Shown here: in pieces, positions 46,108 through 54,658 of the stretch
Layout of the letters: every line of letters begins with the position of its first letter
How positions within the stretch are numbered: the stretch's first letter is position 1
Origin: Pseudescherichia sp031979925
GTDB lineage: Bacteria; Pseudomonadota; Gammaproteobacteria; Enterobacterales; Enterobacteriaceae
Assembly (NCBI RefSeq): GCF_031979925.1
Contig: NZ_DALZFB010000012.1
Coordinates: forward strand, 1-64,000
Direction: 5' to 3'
DNA length: 64,000 bases
The notes under the pieces: generated by a model
What the model was told of the DNA's origin: nothing
Database searches by the model: none
The model's input: only the letters and a program-made list of their open reading frames with translations
Position numbers and translations under genes: made by a program

Positions 46108-47166
46108 TTAAAGTTTGCCGTCGGCGGCCAGCTTCACGAAGCTGTCGTCAAAGCGCAGCTTGACGTTGCCCGCGTCGCCCTGGGTCACGTTGCCCGGGAA
46201 GGCCATGCCGATAAAGTCCGCGCTCTGCGCCCCGTCACCCAGCAACCCCTTATCAAAGGAGAACTGCGCTACGCGCTGCATGGTTTTCGCCAAATCGCCG
46301 GAGGTGGTGAAAGCGAGGTTATCCGCTGGGGTATAGAAGAGATGCGTGGTTTTCAGCTGCGCCTGATAACCCGCCAGATCGGTACCGGAGGCTGCCGCCA
46401 TTGAATTGAGCGCCTTCGCGTCCTGGGCTTTCATCAGGCTCATCATTTCGTACCATGCTCCGGTCAACGCCTTGCCTAGCGCCGGGTTATCCTTCAGCGT
46501 TTCGGTATTAACCACCATCATGTCAATCAGCTCGCCCGGCACGGCGGTAGAGCTAAAGACCTCGGTGGTTTTCGGCGTCGCCTTGATGGTGGAGAGCTGC
46601 GGGTTCCACGCTACCGCCGCCTGGACGTCATCGGTGGCGAAGGCGGAGACGATGTCGGCGTCGGAGGTGTTGACCACCGTTACGTCACGCTCCTGCAACC
46701 CGGCCTTCTCCAGGCCGCGCACCAGCAGATAGTGGGAGACAGAGAGCTCCGGCAGGTAGATTTTCATCCCTTTCAGGTCGGTGAGCTTTTTGCCTTCGCC
46801 CTTCAGCACTACGCCATCGTTGCCTTCGGAGTAGCTGCCGAGGATCAGCGCCGTAGTATCGACGCCGCCCGCCGCCGGAATGGTCAGTGCATCCATATTG
46901 GTCATGGTGCAGCCGTCGAACTGGCCAGCGGTGTACTGGTTAATGGATTCGATATAGTCATTGAGCTGAACGACGTTGATTTTGATGCCGTACTTACTCG
47001 CCCATTTGTCGATGATCTTCTCGCTGCTGATGGTGCCCCATGGCATCCAGCCCGCGTAGATGGTCCAGCAGACGTTGAACTCTTTTTTAGCCGCCGCGAA
47101 GGAGGGAACGCTGGTAAGCAGGGCCAGCGACAGAGCAAGCGTGCGGAGAAAGGAACGTTTTTTCAT
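46108..47166 (-). CDS. Periplasmic substrate-binding protein, guanidine/urea operon
   Basis: 352 residues from MKKRSFLRTLALSLALLTSV; this start gives a clean Sec signal peptide cleaved near SFAAA, while the longer frame runs into the riboswitch. NMT1/TauA-like binding protein (DYIESINQYTAGQFDGCTMTN, VSAFATDDVQAAVAWNP). First gene of the operon, expressed only if transcription passes the riboswitch terminator. Confidence 0.92.
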   Translation of the reverse strand: MKKRSFLRTLALSLALLTSVPSFAAAKKEFNVCWTIYAGWMPWGTISSEKIIDKWASKYGIKINVVQLNDYIESINQYTAGQFDGCTMTNMDALTIPAAGGVDTTALILGSYSEGNDGVVLKGEGKKLTDLKGMKIYLPELSVSHYLLVRGLEKAGLQERDVTVVNTSDADIVSAFATDDVQAAVAWNPQLSTIKATPKTTEVFSSTAVPGELIDMMVVNTETLKDNPALGKALTGAWYEMMSLMKAQDAKALNSMAAASGTDLAGYQAQLKTTHLFYTPADNLAFTTSGDLAKTMQRVAQFSFDKGLLGDGAQSADFIGMAFPGNVTQGDAGNVKLRFDDSFVKLAADGKL

Positions 47167-47182
47167 TATCTGACCTCGGGTT

Positions 47183-47231
47183 GGCACAAAAACAGGGAGC
47201 AGCGCGACACCCAATGGTGCTGCTGTCTCCC
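47183..47231 (-). terminator. Intrinsic terminator of the guanidine-I riboswitch
   Basis: On the minus strand GGGAG-A-CAGC pairs with GCTG-CTCCC (9 bp with one bulge), enclosing a smaller CACC/GGTG hairpin, followed by TGTTTTTGTG. The 5' arm shares GGGAG with the 3' strand of the aptamer, so ligand binding and termination are mutually exclusive. Guanidine would therefore switch the operon on. Confidence 0.85.
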
Positions 47232-47312
47232 GGGCTTTTGTCCCGCCGTGTAACCTCAGAGAGGTCGCCAGCTCTCGGACCAGCATTCATCAGCGATGAA
47301 CCGGAACCCTAG
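47226..47312 (-). ncRNA. Guanidine-I (ykkC) riboswitch aptamer
   Basis: The minus strand carries the class hallmarks in order: CTAGGGTTCCGG (47312-47301), GGTCCGAGAGCTGGCGACC, a short hairpin, GAGGTTACACGGCGGGACA, and the closing AAAGCCCGGGAGA (ending at 47226). These are the strongly conserved blocks of ykkC subtype 1, which binds guanidinium. It lies 60 bp upstream of the periplasmic binding protein gene and overlaps a terminator. Confidence 0.95.
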
Positions 47313-47472
47313 CCAGCCATTTTGTACAGATATGTGGTGTTGCGCTGCCTTCTGAAGAGGAGGTTGCAAAAGCTATGCCAGGCGCTAACGCCCGCAAACG
47401 GTGCCTGCCGCGGACGCAGCAGGCGAAAAGTGCGCCCCAAAAGTGGGCAGTGCAAGTTGATGGTGCAACGCC

Positions 47473-47928
47473 CTACTCTACAGCACGGCTTTTGCTGCCG
47501 GAGTAGATAAACCAGAGGGCGATACCGAGGCAGACCACCGCGCCCAGGCGAGTAGCGGAGAAAGGGATCGCCTCGTTATGCAGCCAGCCAAAGTTGTCGA
47601 TCAGCATGCTCATTGCCAGCTGGCCAAAGATCACCGCGACGGTGGCCACCGCCGTGCCGATGCGCTGCACCGCCAGCACCATAATCACGATATAGGGCAC
47701 GCCCAGCAGCGCCCCCAGCAGCTGCCACTTAGGCACCTCCAGCAGGGTCACCGCATGCTTTGTCTCAAAGAAGAAGATCAGCAGCGCAGTAATCAGCGCC
47801 CCGACAGAGAAAGTCAGAAACGCACTGCGAAACACGCCTACCTTGCTGCCCAGCTGACCGTTGATCGCCGCCTGCACACTCAGCAGCGCACCGCCCACCA
47901 CGGAGAGAATAATCATCAGTAGAATCAT
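47473..47928 (-). CDS. YdcZ/DUF606-family half-size transporter (second of pair)
   Basis: 151 residues, five hydrophobic helices. Member of the drug/metabolite transporter superfamily (EamA-like DUF606), which works as a dimer of half-size units. It starts 6 bp after the homologous gene upstream and probably forms a heterodimer with it. The substrate is unknown. It lies just upstream of the guanidine riboswitch on the same strand with about 160 bp between. Confidence 0.88.
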   Translation of the reverse strand: MILLMIILSVVGGALLSVQAAINGQLGSKVGVFRSAFLTFSVGALITALLIFFFETKHAVTLLEVPKWQLLGALLGVPYIVIMVLAVQRIGTAVATVAVIFGQLAMSMLIDNFGWLHNEAIPFSATRLGAVVCLGIALWFIYSGSKSRAVE

Positions 47929-47934
47929 TGTTCG

Positions 47935-48384
47935 TTATCCTTTTGCCACCAGCGCCAGCGCGGCGATGATGAATACCAGTGCCCACAGGCGCTTCGCATC
48001 AATTTCTCTGCGCCCGGTACCAAAGAGTCCAAAGTGATCGATCACCAGGCTCTTAAACACCTGCCCGGCGAGAATGCCGATCATACACATCGCTACACCG
48101 ACAATCGGTGCGGCCAGAGTCAGGATCACTACGTAAGCCGGACCCAGCACGCCGCCGAGCAGCTGCCAGCCGGGCTGGCTGAAAAAGGAGGGGCTGTTGC
48201 GCGGACTGAAGAAGAGCATCAACAGGAAGGTGAGCGCGGCTCCGACGCCAAAGATGCTGAAGGTGGCCCACAGGTGCCCTACTTCGCCCCCCAGCGGGCC
48301 GAGAATGCCGGCTTCTACCGACAGCCCCATGCCGCCAACGATAACCAGTAAAATCAGTAAGAATTGCATGACTACGTATCCCAT
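47935..48384 (-). CDS. YdcZ/DUF606-family half-size transporter (first of pair)
   Basis: 149 residues, five hydrophobic helices, paralogous to the next gene (shared GWQLLGGVLG-AYVVILTLAAPIVG type stretch). Divergent from a LysR-type regulator 85 bp away, which is the likely controller. Paired small DMT transporters often export small cationic compounds; no substrate can be read here. Confidence 0.88.
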   Translation of the reverse strand: MGYVVMQFLLILLVIVGGMGLSVEAGILGPLGGEVGHLWATFSIFGVGAALTFLLMLFFSPRNSPSFFSQPGWQLLGGVLGPAYVVILTLAAPIVGVAMCMIGILAGQVFKSLVIDHFGLFGTGRREIDAKRLWALVFIIAALALVAKG

Positions 48385-48469
48385 AAAAACAGAAGCGCAG
48401 CAGCCTATAACAACCTGACATATTAAAAAACGCTATAATGCAGGAAACACCTTTGCAGGTTTTGCATTA

Positions 48470-49405
48470 ATGAACGATACAGGCTCGATTACCTTACGCG
48501 CGCTGCGCTTTTTTATTGCCGTCTATGATAGACAGAGTTTTTCAGCGGTGGCCCGCCGGGAGGGCGTTTCCGCCTCGATGATCTCTCGCACCGTGATCCA
48601 GCTGGAGAATACGCTGGGGCAGCAGCTCTTCTACCGTAATACCCGGGCGGTGATCCCCACCGAAGCGGGGCATCTCTTTATGGTGCACGCCCGCGCCATG
48701 CTGGAAAACATGCATAGCGCGCAGACGGAGCTGCAAAACCGTGCCGCCGTGCCCGCCGGACTGGTGCGTATTAACGCCCCGGTGTTTTTTGGTCATCACC
48801 ATATCGCCCCCTGGCTAAGCGGCCTTGTGGAGCGTTACCCGCAGCTACAGATTGAGCTGAACCAGACCGACGACTATATCGATCCCCATCGCGACGCTGC
48901 CGATCTGATCTTTCGCATCGGCACATTAACCGACTCCTCTTTCCACGCGCGTATTTTAGGAACCCAGCGCTACTACCTGGCCGCGTCGCCAGACTACGTG
49001 GAAAAACACGGTACGCCGCAAACGCCCGCAGAGCTGAGTCAGCATCGCTGCCTGGTCTATAGCGGATCGTCCGGCCCTAATCGCTGGCTATTTAAAGAGC
49101 CTGGCGGTGAGTGGGTGCACTACCCGGTGGCAGCCCATCTCAGTTCAAATAATGCCGAGACGCTGCTTACCGCCGCGCTGGGCGGCATGGGGATCGTCTT
49201 ATTTCCGGACTGGATGATGGGTAATTGTCTGCGACAGGGAACATTAGTTCAGCTCCTGTCAGACTACCAGCCAACAATAAACGCCGGGCCGCAGCATATT
49301 GCTGTAATTTACCCTAACACCCGCCATCCGCCTTTAACGGTCAGAGCAGTAATTGATTATTTTGTCGAGGTCTACGGCACCCCCCTTTATTGGCAGGTGA
49401 CCTGA
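48470..49405 (+). CDS. LysR-family transcriptional regulator
   Basis: 311 residues with an N-terminal winged HTH (LRALRFFIAVYDRQSFSAVARREGVSASMISRTVIQLE) and a LysR substrate domain (about 92-300). Divergent from the YdcZ pair, the standard LTTR layout, so those genes are its probable target. The ligand is unknown. Confidence 0.92.
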   Translation: MNDTGSITLRALRFFIAVYDRQSFSAVARREGVSASMISRTVIQLENTLGQQLFYRNTRAVIPTEAGHLFMVHARAMLENMHSAQTELQNRAAVPAGLVRINAPVFFGHHHIAPWLSGLVERYPQLQIELNQTDDYIDPHRDAADLIFRIGTLTDSSFHARILGTQRYYLAASPDYVEKHGTPQTPAELSQHRCLVYSGSSGPNRWLFKEPGGEWVHYPVAAHLSSNNAETLLTAALGGMGIVLFPDWMMGNCLRQGTLVQLLSDYQPTINAGPQHIAVIYPNTRHPPLTVRAVIDYFVEVYGTPLYWQVT

Positions 49406-49518
49406 TTTTAATACGAAAGTTGTAGAGTGAAAAAAATCTTCTACACTTAATTTAAGGCTTCGATTTTAATCACGTGTTGATGAGGTCTTTACTATTCACC
49501 GACAATCAGGAGAGTCTA

Positions 49519-49746
49519 ATGAAAAAAGCGATCGTTTTACCTGTTGCAATATTACTTGGCGCGGCGGCCCTGTCTGGTTGTACGCGTACCAGCTATGCTA
49601 TTCATACTACCGATGGTCGTACTATTATCACCGATGGCAAACCTGAGCAGACCGATGCAGGCCTGTTAGGCTATAAGGATGCTAACGGGGTGAAGCAACA
49701 GATAAACCAGTCCGAAGTTCAGAAGGTCTCTGAAGTCCCTCATTAA
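49519..49746 (+). CDS. YgdI/YgdR-family (DUF903) lipoprotein
   Basis: 75 residues from MKKAIVLPVAILLGAAALSGC, chosen for the AGGAGAG ribosome-binding site; lipobox LSGC (Cys21). The mature part has the DUF903 SH3-like pattern TSYAIHTTDGRTIITDGKPEQTD and ANGVKQQINQSEV. Small outer-membrane lipoprotein of unknown role. Monocistronic, with a strong terminator behind it. Confidence 0.92.
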   Translation: MKKAIVLPVAILLGAAALSGCTRTSYAIHTTDGRTIITDGKPEQTDAGLLGYKDANGVKQQINQSEVQKVSEVPH

Positions 49747-49759
49747 TAGCATAAAGCGT

Positions 49760-49782
49760 AGCCCCTGCGGGGGCTTTCTCTT
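49760..49782 (+). terminator. Rho-independent terminator after the DUF903 lipoprotein
   Basis: AGCCCC, loop TGCG, GGGGCT, then TTCTCTT, 14 bp after the stop codon. Confidence 0.88.
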
Positions 49783-49802
49783 GCCCCCTACACGCATCTT
49801 AA

Positions 49803-50762
49803 TCAACGTCCCTTACGCTTCTCAGAATACATCACCGTATCGGCATCTTTTAGCATCTCGACGAGATCGGCATATTTATCCGCACTGCTGTTAAGCATTC
49901 CGTAGGCATAATTAAGCGGATATTTTTTCCCCACATTAAGATACCAGTCATCTATTTTGCTTTGCAGATTAAATAAGAAAGCATCGGCGTCATGCTGGCC
50001 ATTATTTGCCAGCAGCACGGCAAAACCGCTGCTCTCAACACGTCCGCAGACGTCCCCGCTTTTCATGCAGCTATTAAGGCATTTAGCAAAAGCACGCAGG
50101 GCATTATCACCTTCAGCATGGCCCCAAATATCGTTAAGCGATTGCAGATCCTCGACCACGAAATAGAGCAGGCTAAAGGGTGTATTGTACCGGGTCATTT
50201 CGCCAAAGCGTTTATCACCTATCTGGAAAAAACCACGTCGATTGGGCAACTCAGTAAGTTTATCGGTCATCGCCATATTGATAATAACGAACTCATCTTC
50301 GACAATCGCGCCCAGATCGAGCAGCAGATTAATCTCTTCGGAGGTGAAATCCCGTGGCTTATTGTCAATCAGGCAGATGGTTCCTGCAATTGAACCATCG
50401 GGCAGACGCACCGGGCAGCCTGCGTAGAAGCGTACAAAGGGCTCGTCGAGTACCAGAGGGTTATTTTCGAAGCGATCGTCCTTCAGCGTATCTTTAACGA
50501 TCATAATGCCTTGCAGCAGGATCGCATGGGCACAGAAGGAGACGTTGCGCGACGATTGCCGCATATTCGAGCCATCACAGGAGATCATCCACTGCCGATC
50601 CCGGTCCAGCAGGGTGATTAACGCAATAGGTACATTGAAGGTCGCCTTTGCCAACCGCGTCAGGCGCAGCAGCCGCTCATCATCATTTTTATCAAGCAGA
50701 TCCATCATATAGAGCGATTTTAAGCGCTCTCTTTCATTCACAGGTACACCGGGAAATTTCAT
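49803..50762 (-). CDS. GAF domain protein with degenerate GGDEF domain
   Basis: 319 residues. The GAF domain (about 20-155) is followed by a GGDEF-like domain (about 160-319) with recognisable MTDKLTELPNRRGFF and GHAEGDNALRAFAKCL. The signature that should read R-x-G-G-D-E-F is RVESSGF, so both glycines and the metal-binding acidic pair are lost; diguanylate cyclase activity is not expected. It may act as a c-di-GMP or protein-binding sensor. It lies downstream of pgaD on the same strand with a 109-bp gap, so it could influence poly-GlcNAc synthesis. No membrane segment. Confidence 0.88.
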   Translation of the reverse strand: MKFPGVPVNERERLKSLYMMDLLDKNDDERLLRLTRLAKATFNVPIALITLLDRDRQWMISCDGSNMRQSSRNVSFCAHAILLQGIMIVKDTLKDDRFENNPLVLDEPFVRFYAGCPVRLPDGSIAGTICLIDNKPRDFTSEEINLLLDLGAIVEDEFVIINMAMTDKLTELPNRRGFFQIGDKRFGEMTRYNTPFSLLYFVVEDLQSLNDIWGHAEGDNALRAFAKCLNSCMKSGDVCGRVESSGFAVLLANNGQHDADAFLFNLQSKIDDWYLNVGKKYPLNYAYGMLNSSADKYADLVEMLKDADTVMYSEKRKGR

Positions 50763-50871
50763 AGACGCCCTCTCTGGTTTTTAACAATATAACCGAGAAC
50801 GGCGGTTTTGGTAGGATGAAGTACCTTGCCCAGGTCGCTCTCCCGCGTTCTGGGCAAGGCGCTGAACGGCT

Positions 50872-51306
50872 TTAGGCAACGCTGGCGATAAGGCCCTTGT
50901 CCACCTCCGCGCGGCTGATAGCCCCGGTATCATAATGAAACACGGTCAGGACACGGCCGTTGCTCAGATCCTGCACCAGCGCCGGGGCGATGCGGAAGCT
51001 GGCGGCCAGCTCGTCACGTCCCAGTCCCGGACGGCGCTTGCGGCGCTCAACGCGGAAACGAATCTGGTTATATTTAGCCCAGCCAATCAGCACCGCAGCG
51101 TTGATCAGCGCCACCATCAGGTAGAACGTCACCGTATTCACGGTGGAGAACAGCGGGCCAAAGCCAATAAACGGCGCGTTGGCCAGCGCGGTCATCAACC
51201 CTGCATAGACCAGGTAGGAGAACCCCAGCCAGGCAATCAGGGTCAGGGCCACGTCAAAAATACGCGGCATGAGACGGAGTTCAGTAAAAATCAGCGGTTG
51301 TTTCAT
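50872..51306 (-). CDS. pgaD: Poly-beta-1,6-N-acetylglucosamine biosynthesis protein PgaD
   Basis: 144 residues with two transmembrane helices (about 20-42 and 55-77). A small inner-membrane partner of PgaC; the two together bind c-di-GMP and activate polymer synthesis in E. coli. Start overlaps pgaC by ATGA. Last gene of pgaABCD. Confidence 0.93.
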   Translation of the reverse strand: MKQPLIFTELRLMPRIFDVALTLIAWLGFSYLVYAGLMTALANAPFIGFGPLFSTVNTVTFYLMVALINAAVLIGWAKYNQIRFRVERRKRRPGLGRDELAASFRIAPALVQDLSNGRVLTVFHYDTGAISRAEVDKGLIASVA

Positions 51307-52637
51307 TGGTCATTTCTTCCTATACCACGGTCAGGACTTACCCAGCGCGCTCTGCTGCGCTTACGCATCAGCATCACTTTGGGGAAGGCGACCAGCGTTG
51401 TGAACAAACTCAACATCCAATAAACCACCGGGAACCAGATGATCCAGAAGAGCGACGCGCCGATACCTTTTTCATAGCGCCGTTCAATAAGCAGACTGAC
51501 CAAAAATTGCAGCAGACAAACCACGCCGAGCATTAGCCCGGTGAAAGCCGGTGGGAACAGATGTTGTACATGGAGAGAGTCAGGCATGGGGATAACCAGC
51601 CCAACAAGGAACAGCAGGATCGTTACCGCATAGGCAAAGGCCCAGGCCGTCGACAGGCAAAACTCAAGGAATAGCGGCCACATGCGGCGATATTCCCAGG
51701 CCCAGAGGCGGCGCATATTAACAATAAAGACTTCTGCCCCACCCTGGGCCCAGCGCAGGCGCTGTTTCCATAACCCTTTCATCGTCTCCGGCATCAGGAT
51801 CCAGCAGAGCGCACGCGGCTCATAGAACACTGTCCAGTGACGCAGCTGCAGTTTCCAGCTGATATCAATGTCTTCCGTGATCATATCCGGACTCCAGTAG
51901 CCCACCTCCGACAGCGCGCGGCGGCGGAAGGCGGCAATCACGCCGGAGACGGTGAACACCTGGCCGTAGACGCGCTGGGTGCGCTTGATCAGGCCGATGA
52001 TCGAGGAGAACTCGCCAACCTGCACGCGGCCCACCAGCGTAGAGCGGGTGCGGATGCGCGGGTTGCCGGTTACCGCCCCAACGCGAGGGTATTGCAGCAG
52101 CGGTGCCACCAGGTAGGCCGCGGCGTCGCGATCCAACAGCGCATCGCCATCGATACAGACCAGAAAATCACTCCGCGCCGAGGCCGCACCGGTCTGCAAG
52201 GCCACCGCCTTGCCCTGGTTCTCCGCCAGATGGATCACCCGCAGGCGCGGATACTCAATGGCCAGCTGATCCAGTACCTCGCCGGTGTTATCTTTTGAGC
52301 CGTCGTTAATGGCGATAACTTCAATGTTTTCATAACGCTGGGCCAGCGCCGCTTCGATGGTCTCCCGTGCGTTCAGTCCCTCGTTATAGCAAGGCACGAG
52401 AATGGAGATGAGCGGGTTCCCCTCCAGCTCTGGCGCTGGCGTGTTTGGCCCCCAGGGCCAGTGACGCTCCCGGTGGAACCAGAAGTAGAGTCCACCGCTC
52501 ATCCATAACGCTGACATAAACAGCGGCCAGAAGAAAACGAAGTTCAGGATCATGTCGCCGGTGAAAATAGCCGCGACCCCCAGCGGGAAGCTGAACATCA
52601 GGCACAGTATGAGAAACGCTACAATGCGATCGGTCAT
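51303..52637 (-). CDS. pgaC: Poly-beta-1,6-GlcNAc synthase PgaC
   Basis: 444-residue family 2 glycosyltransferase in the inner membrane that polymerises UDP-GlcNAc. N-terminal helices are followed by the GT2 domain with VPCYNEG, DGDALLD, TEDIDISWKL (catalytic base region) and the processivity motif QRLRWAQGG, then C-terminal helices. Overlaps pgaB and pgaD by 4 bp each. Confidence 0.97.
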   Translation of the reverse strand: MTDRIVAFLILCLMFSFPLGVAAIFTGDMILNFVFFWPLFMSALWMSGGLYFWFHRERHWPWGPNTPAPELEGNPLISILVPCYNEGLNARETIEAALAQRYENIEVIAINDGSKDNTGEVLDQLAIEYPRLRVIHLAENQGKAVALQTGAASARSDFLVCIDGDALLDRDAAAYLVAPLLQYPRVGAVTGNPRIRTRSTLVGRVQVGEFSSIIGLIKRTQRVYGQVFTVSGVIAAFRRRALSEVGYWSPDMITEDIDISWKLQLRHWTVFYEPRALCWILMPETMKGLWKQRLRWAQGGAEVFIVNMRRLWAWEYRRMWPLFLEFCLSTAWAFAYAVTILLFLVGLVIPMPDSLHVQHLFPPAFTGLMLGVVCLLQFLVSLLIERRYEKGIGASLFWIIWFPVVYWMLSLFTTLVAFPKVMLMRKRSRARWVSPDRGIGRNDQ

Positions 52638-54649
52638 TTTTGTGGATACCAGTATGATGAGAAGGCAGAGCGGATCTCAGACATCTCGGGTTGATCGTTA
52701 AGGAAATCGTCAGGGTAGTAGCCGTAGCTATCTGCACCGCTCAGCTTGAGCTGGCGCATCCACTCGGTCATTTGTTTGCCACTGATATCTTTCTCTTTCG
52801 CGTCAGCACGCCAGTCCTGCGCCTGCAGTTCGAAGACGGTTTTCTCCAGCGCACCAGGGCGTTGGCCGACAATTTTCACCATTCTGTCCAGCCAGGCGTT
52901 GTCCTCGCCCTCCGGTACCCCTTCCATCCACGGCATCGCCATCGGTGCCGTCCAGTCGTAGGTAGTCAGGAAGTCGTCGAGGTTCTGCGCAAACCAGGCT
53001 TCGCTCTCTGGCTCCATGATCGGGGGAGCGTAGATGTTGCGGGCGGTTTTCACCTGTGGCCCACGAATGGCGCGTACCGACTCGGTGAGATCGCGGGTAA
53101 AGTCGATCAGCGTCTTGCTCTTAAAGCGCGTCCAACGTTTGAAGGTCTCCGGATTGCTGCGAATCTCCTCGATGCTGCCCGGGAAGCCAGCGGCCTTGTA
53201 GGCGCGCAGTGCATCCGGCGAGGCGTCCTCGAAATCGCTCAGGAAGGCGTCATCGTGGAACAGCACGCCACTGAAGGCAGCCCCTTTAGCCAGATCTTCG
53301 TAGATTTCAGTGATACGCCTGCGGGCCTCCGGGTTCCACGGCGAGAGACGCACGTACTGCTTACGCTCTACCGCGCTGCGGTTGGTTTCCGGGTTCCAGG
53401 CCGTAACAAGCGGTAGCGGATCGTCCATCTGGAAAGCCAGCACCGGCATCCAGGCGTAGACTTTCACCCCGCCGCGGCTCTGCAGCTGCCAGGAGATAAA
53501 GTTGAACAGATCGGCACGCATTGGCAGCCAGCGGTTCGGGAAGTAGAGCTCATGAATGTTGCCGTCGCCCTTGGGATCTGCATACGCCTGCAGGAAGACG
53601 TGGGAGATCTTCATGTCGTAGACGCGCTGGATCAGGGCATCGATGTTGCGCCGCTGCTGGGCCGGATCCTTGTCATAGACGTAGTCCAGATCGATATGCA
53701 TCACGCGCATGTTCTGCTTCTCACGCACCTGGGCAACCTGGCTGGCAAAGGTTTTCAGCGACGGGTTGTTAGTGATCAGGATGCGCGGGATATCGTCCAG
53801 GTTCGCGGCGTTGGCCAGCCCCTCGTTGAGGGTAAAGGCCATCCGGTAGCCGTGCTGATGGATCAGCTTCAACGACGTCCCGTTGGCGGCACCGTAGGGC
53901 CAGACCCAGGCACGAGGCGCTTTGCCGGTCACCTCGGTGATTTTTTTAGTCACCAGGTCGAGATCCTTATTGATGCGTGCCTCATACTCCTCGTCGGTTT
54001 CATACTTGCCGGTGGCCTTGATATAGGCCCGGTTGGCAATCGCCGGCTCTTTACTGCCCTGCGGGTTCGCCTGAATGCCGTAGTGCGAGGCCCAGGTGTG
54101 CGCCCCCACCTCAACCAGCGGCGACTCGCCCATCTCCTTCACCATCTGCCAGGTGGCGAACTTGTCACGCGCCGTTTTTAAACCGCCGAAGTCGATCGGC
54201 TGATTGGCTGGGGCATCAACCCAGCTGCCTACCGGGGCCCATACCGCAGGCCAGTTGTAGGCTTTGAGGATCGGCCAGACGCGGGTGTAGAAGCTGCTGT
54301 AGCCATCGTCAAAGGTCAGCATTACCGCTTTTTGTGGCAGGGTAATTTTGCCGTCGTGGGCGTCCAGCACCTGCTGCGCGGTAACAGGTTGATACCCATT
54401 GTCACGCAGCCAGGCGATCTGATCGTTTAACGCGCTGGTCCGGACGGAGAGATAGCGCTGGTCCGCAGCGCCATCCTCAACGTCGTGATAGCCCAGTACC
54501 AGGAAACTGTTTTTTGGCCAGGCCTGATCCGCGTTCAGCGGCGGTCTGGCAGAAGGTGGAAGATAGCCCGGCTTCTCAGCACTGCTACAGGCGGTGATGA
54601 GCATCCATCCGGCGATGAGTGTTGCGGCTCGCAGCCATTTATTAAACAT
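52634..54649 (-). CDS. pgaB: Poly-beta-1,6-GlcNAc N-deacetylase PgaB
   Basis: 671-residue lipoprotein (lipobox ITAC, Cys21). The N-terminal CE4 deacetylase domain has YHDVEDG, LTFDDGYSSFY and EVGAHTWASH metal-site motifs. The C-terminal glycoside hydrolase-like domain (about 310-671) includes LFHDDAFLSDFED. It partly deacetylates the polymer in the periplasm so it can be exported through PgaA. 9 bp downstream of pgaA. Confidence 0.97.
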   Translation of the reverse strand: MFNKWLRAATLIAGWMLITACSSAEKPGYLPPSARPPLNADQAWPKNSFLVLGYHDVEDGAADQRYLSVRTSALNDQIAWLRDNGYQPVTAQQVLDAHDGKITLPQKAVMLTFDDGYSSFYTRVWPILKAYNWPAVWAPVGSWVDAPANQPIDFGGLKTARDKFATWQMVKEMGESPLVEVGAHTWASHYGIQANPQGSKEPAIANRAYIKATGKYETDEEYEARINKDLDLVTKKITEVTGKAPRAWVWPYGAANGTSLKLIHQHGYRMAFTLNEGLANAANLDDIPRILITNNPSLKTFASQVAQVREKQNMRVMHIDLDYVYDKDPAQQRRNIDALIQRVYDMKISHVFLQAYADPKGDGNIHELYFPNRWLPMRADLFNFISWQLQSRGGVKVYAWMPVLAFQMDDPLPLVTAWNPETNRSAVERKQYVRLSPWNPEARRRITEIYEDLAKGAAFSGVLFHDDAFLSDFEDASPDALRAYKAAGFPGSIEEIRSNPETFKRWTRFKSKTLIDFTRDLTESVRAIRGPQVKTARNIYAPPIMEPESEAWFAQNLDDFLTTYDWTAPMAMPWMEGVPEGEDNAWLDRMVKIVGQRPGALEKTVFELQAQDWRADAKEKDISGKQMTEWMRQLKLSGADSYGYYPDDFLNDQPEMSEIRSAFSSYWYPQK

Positions 54650-54658
54650 GAACTGTCC

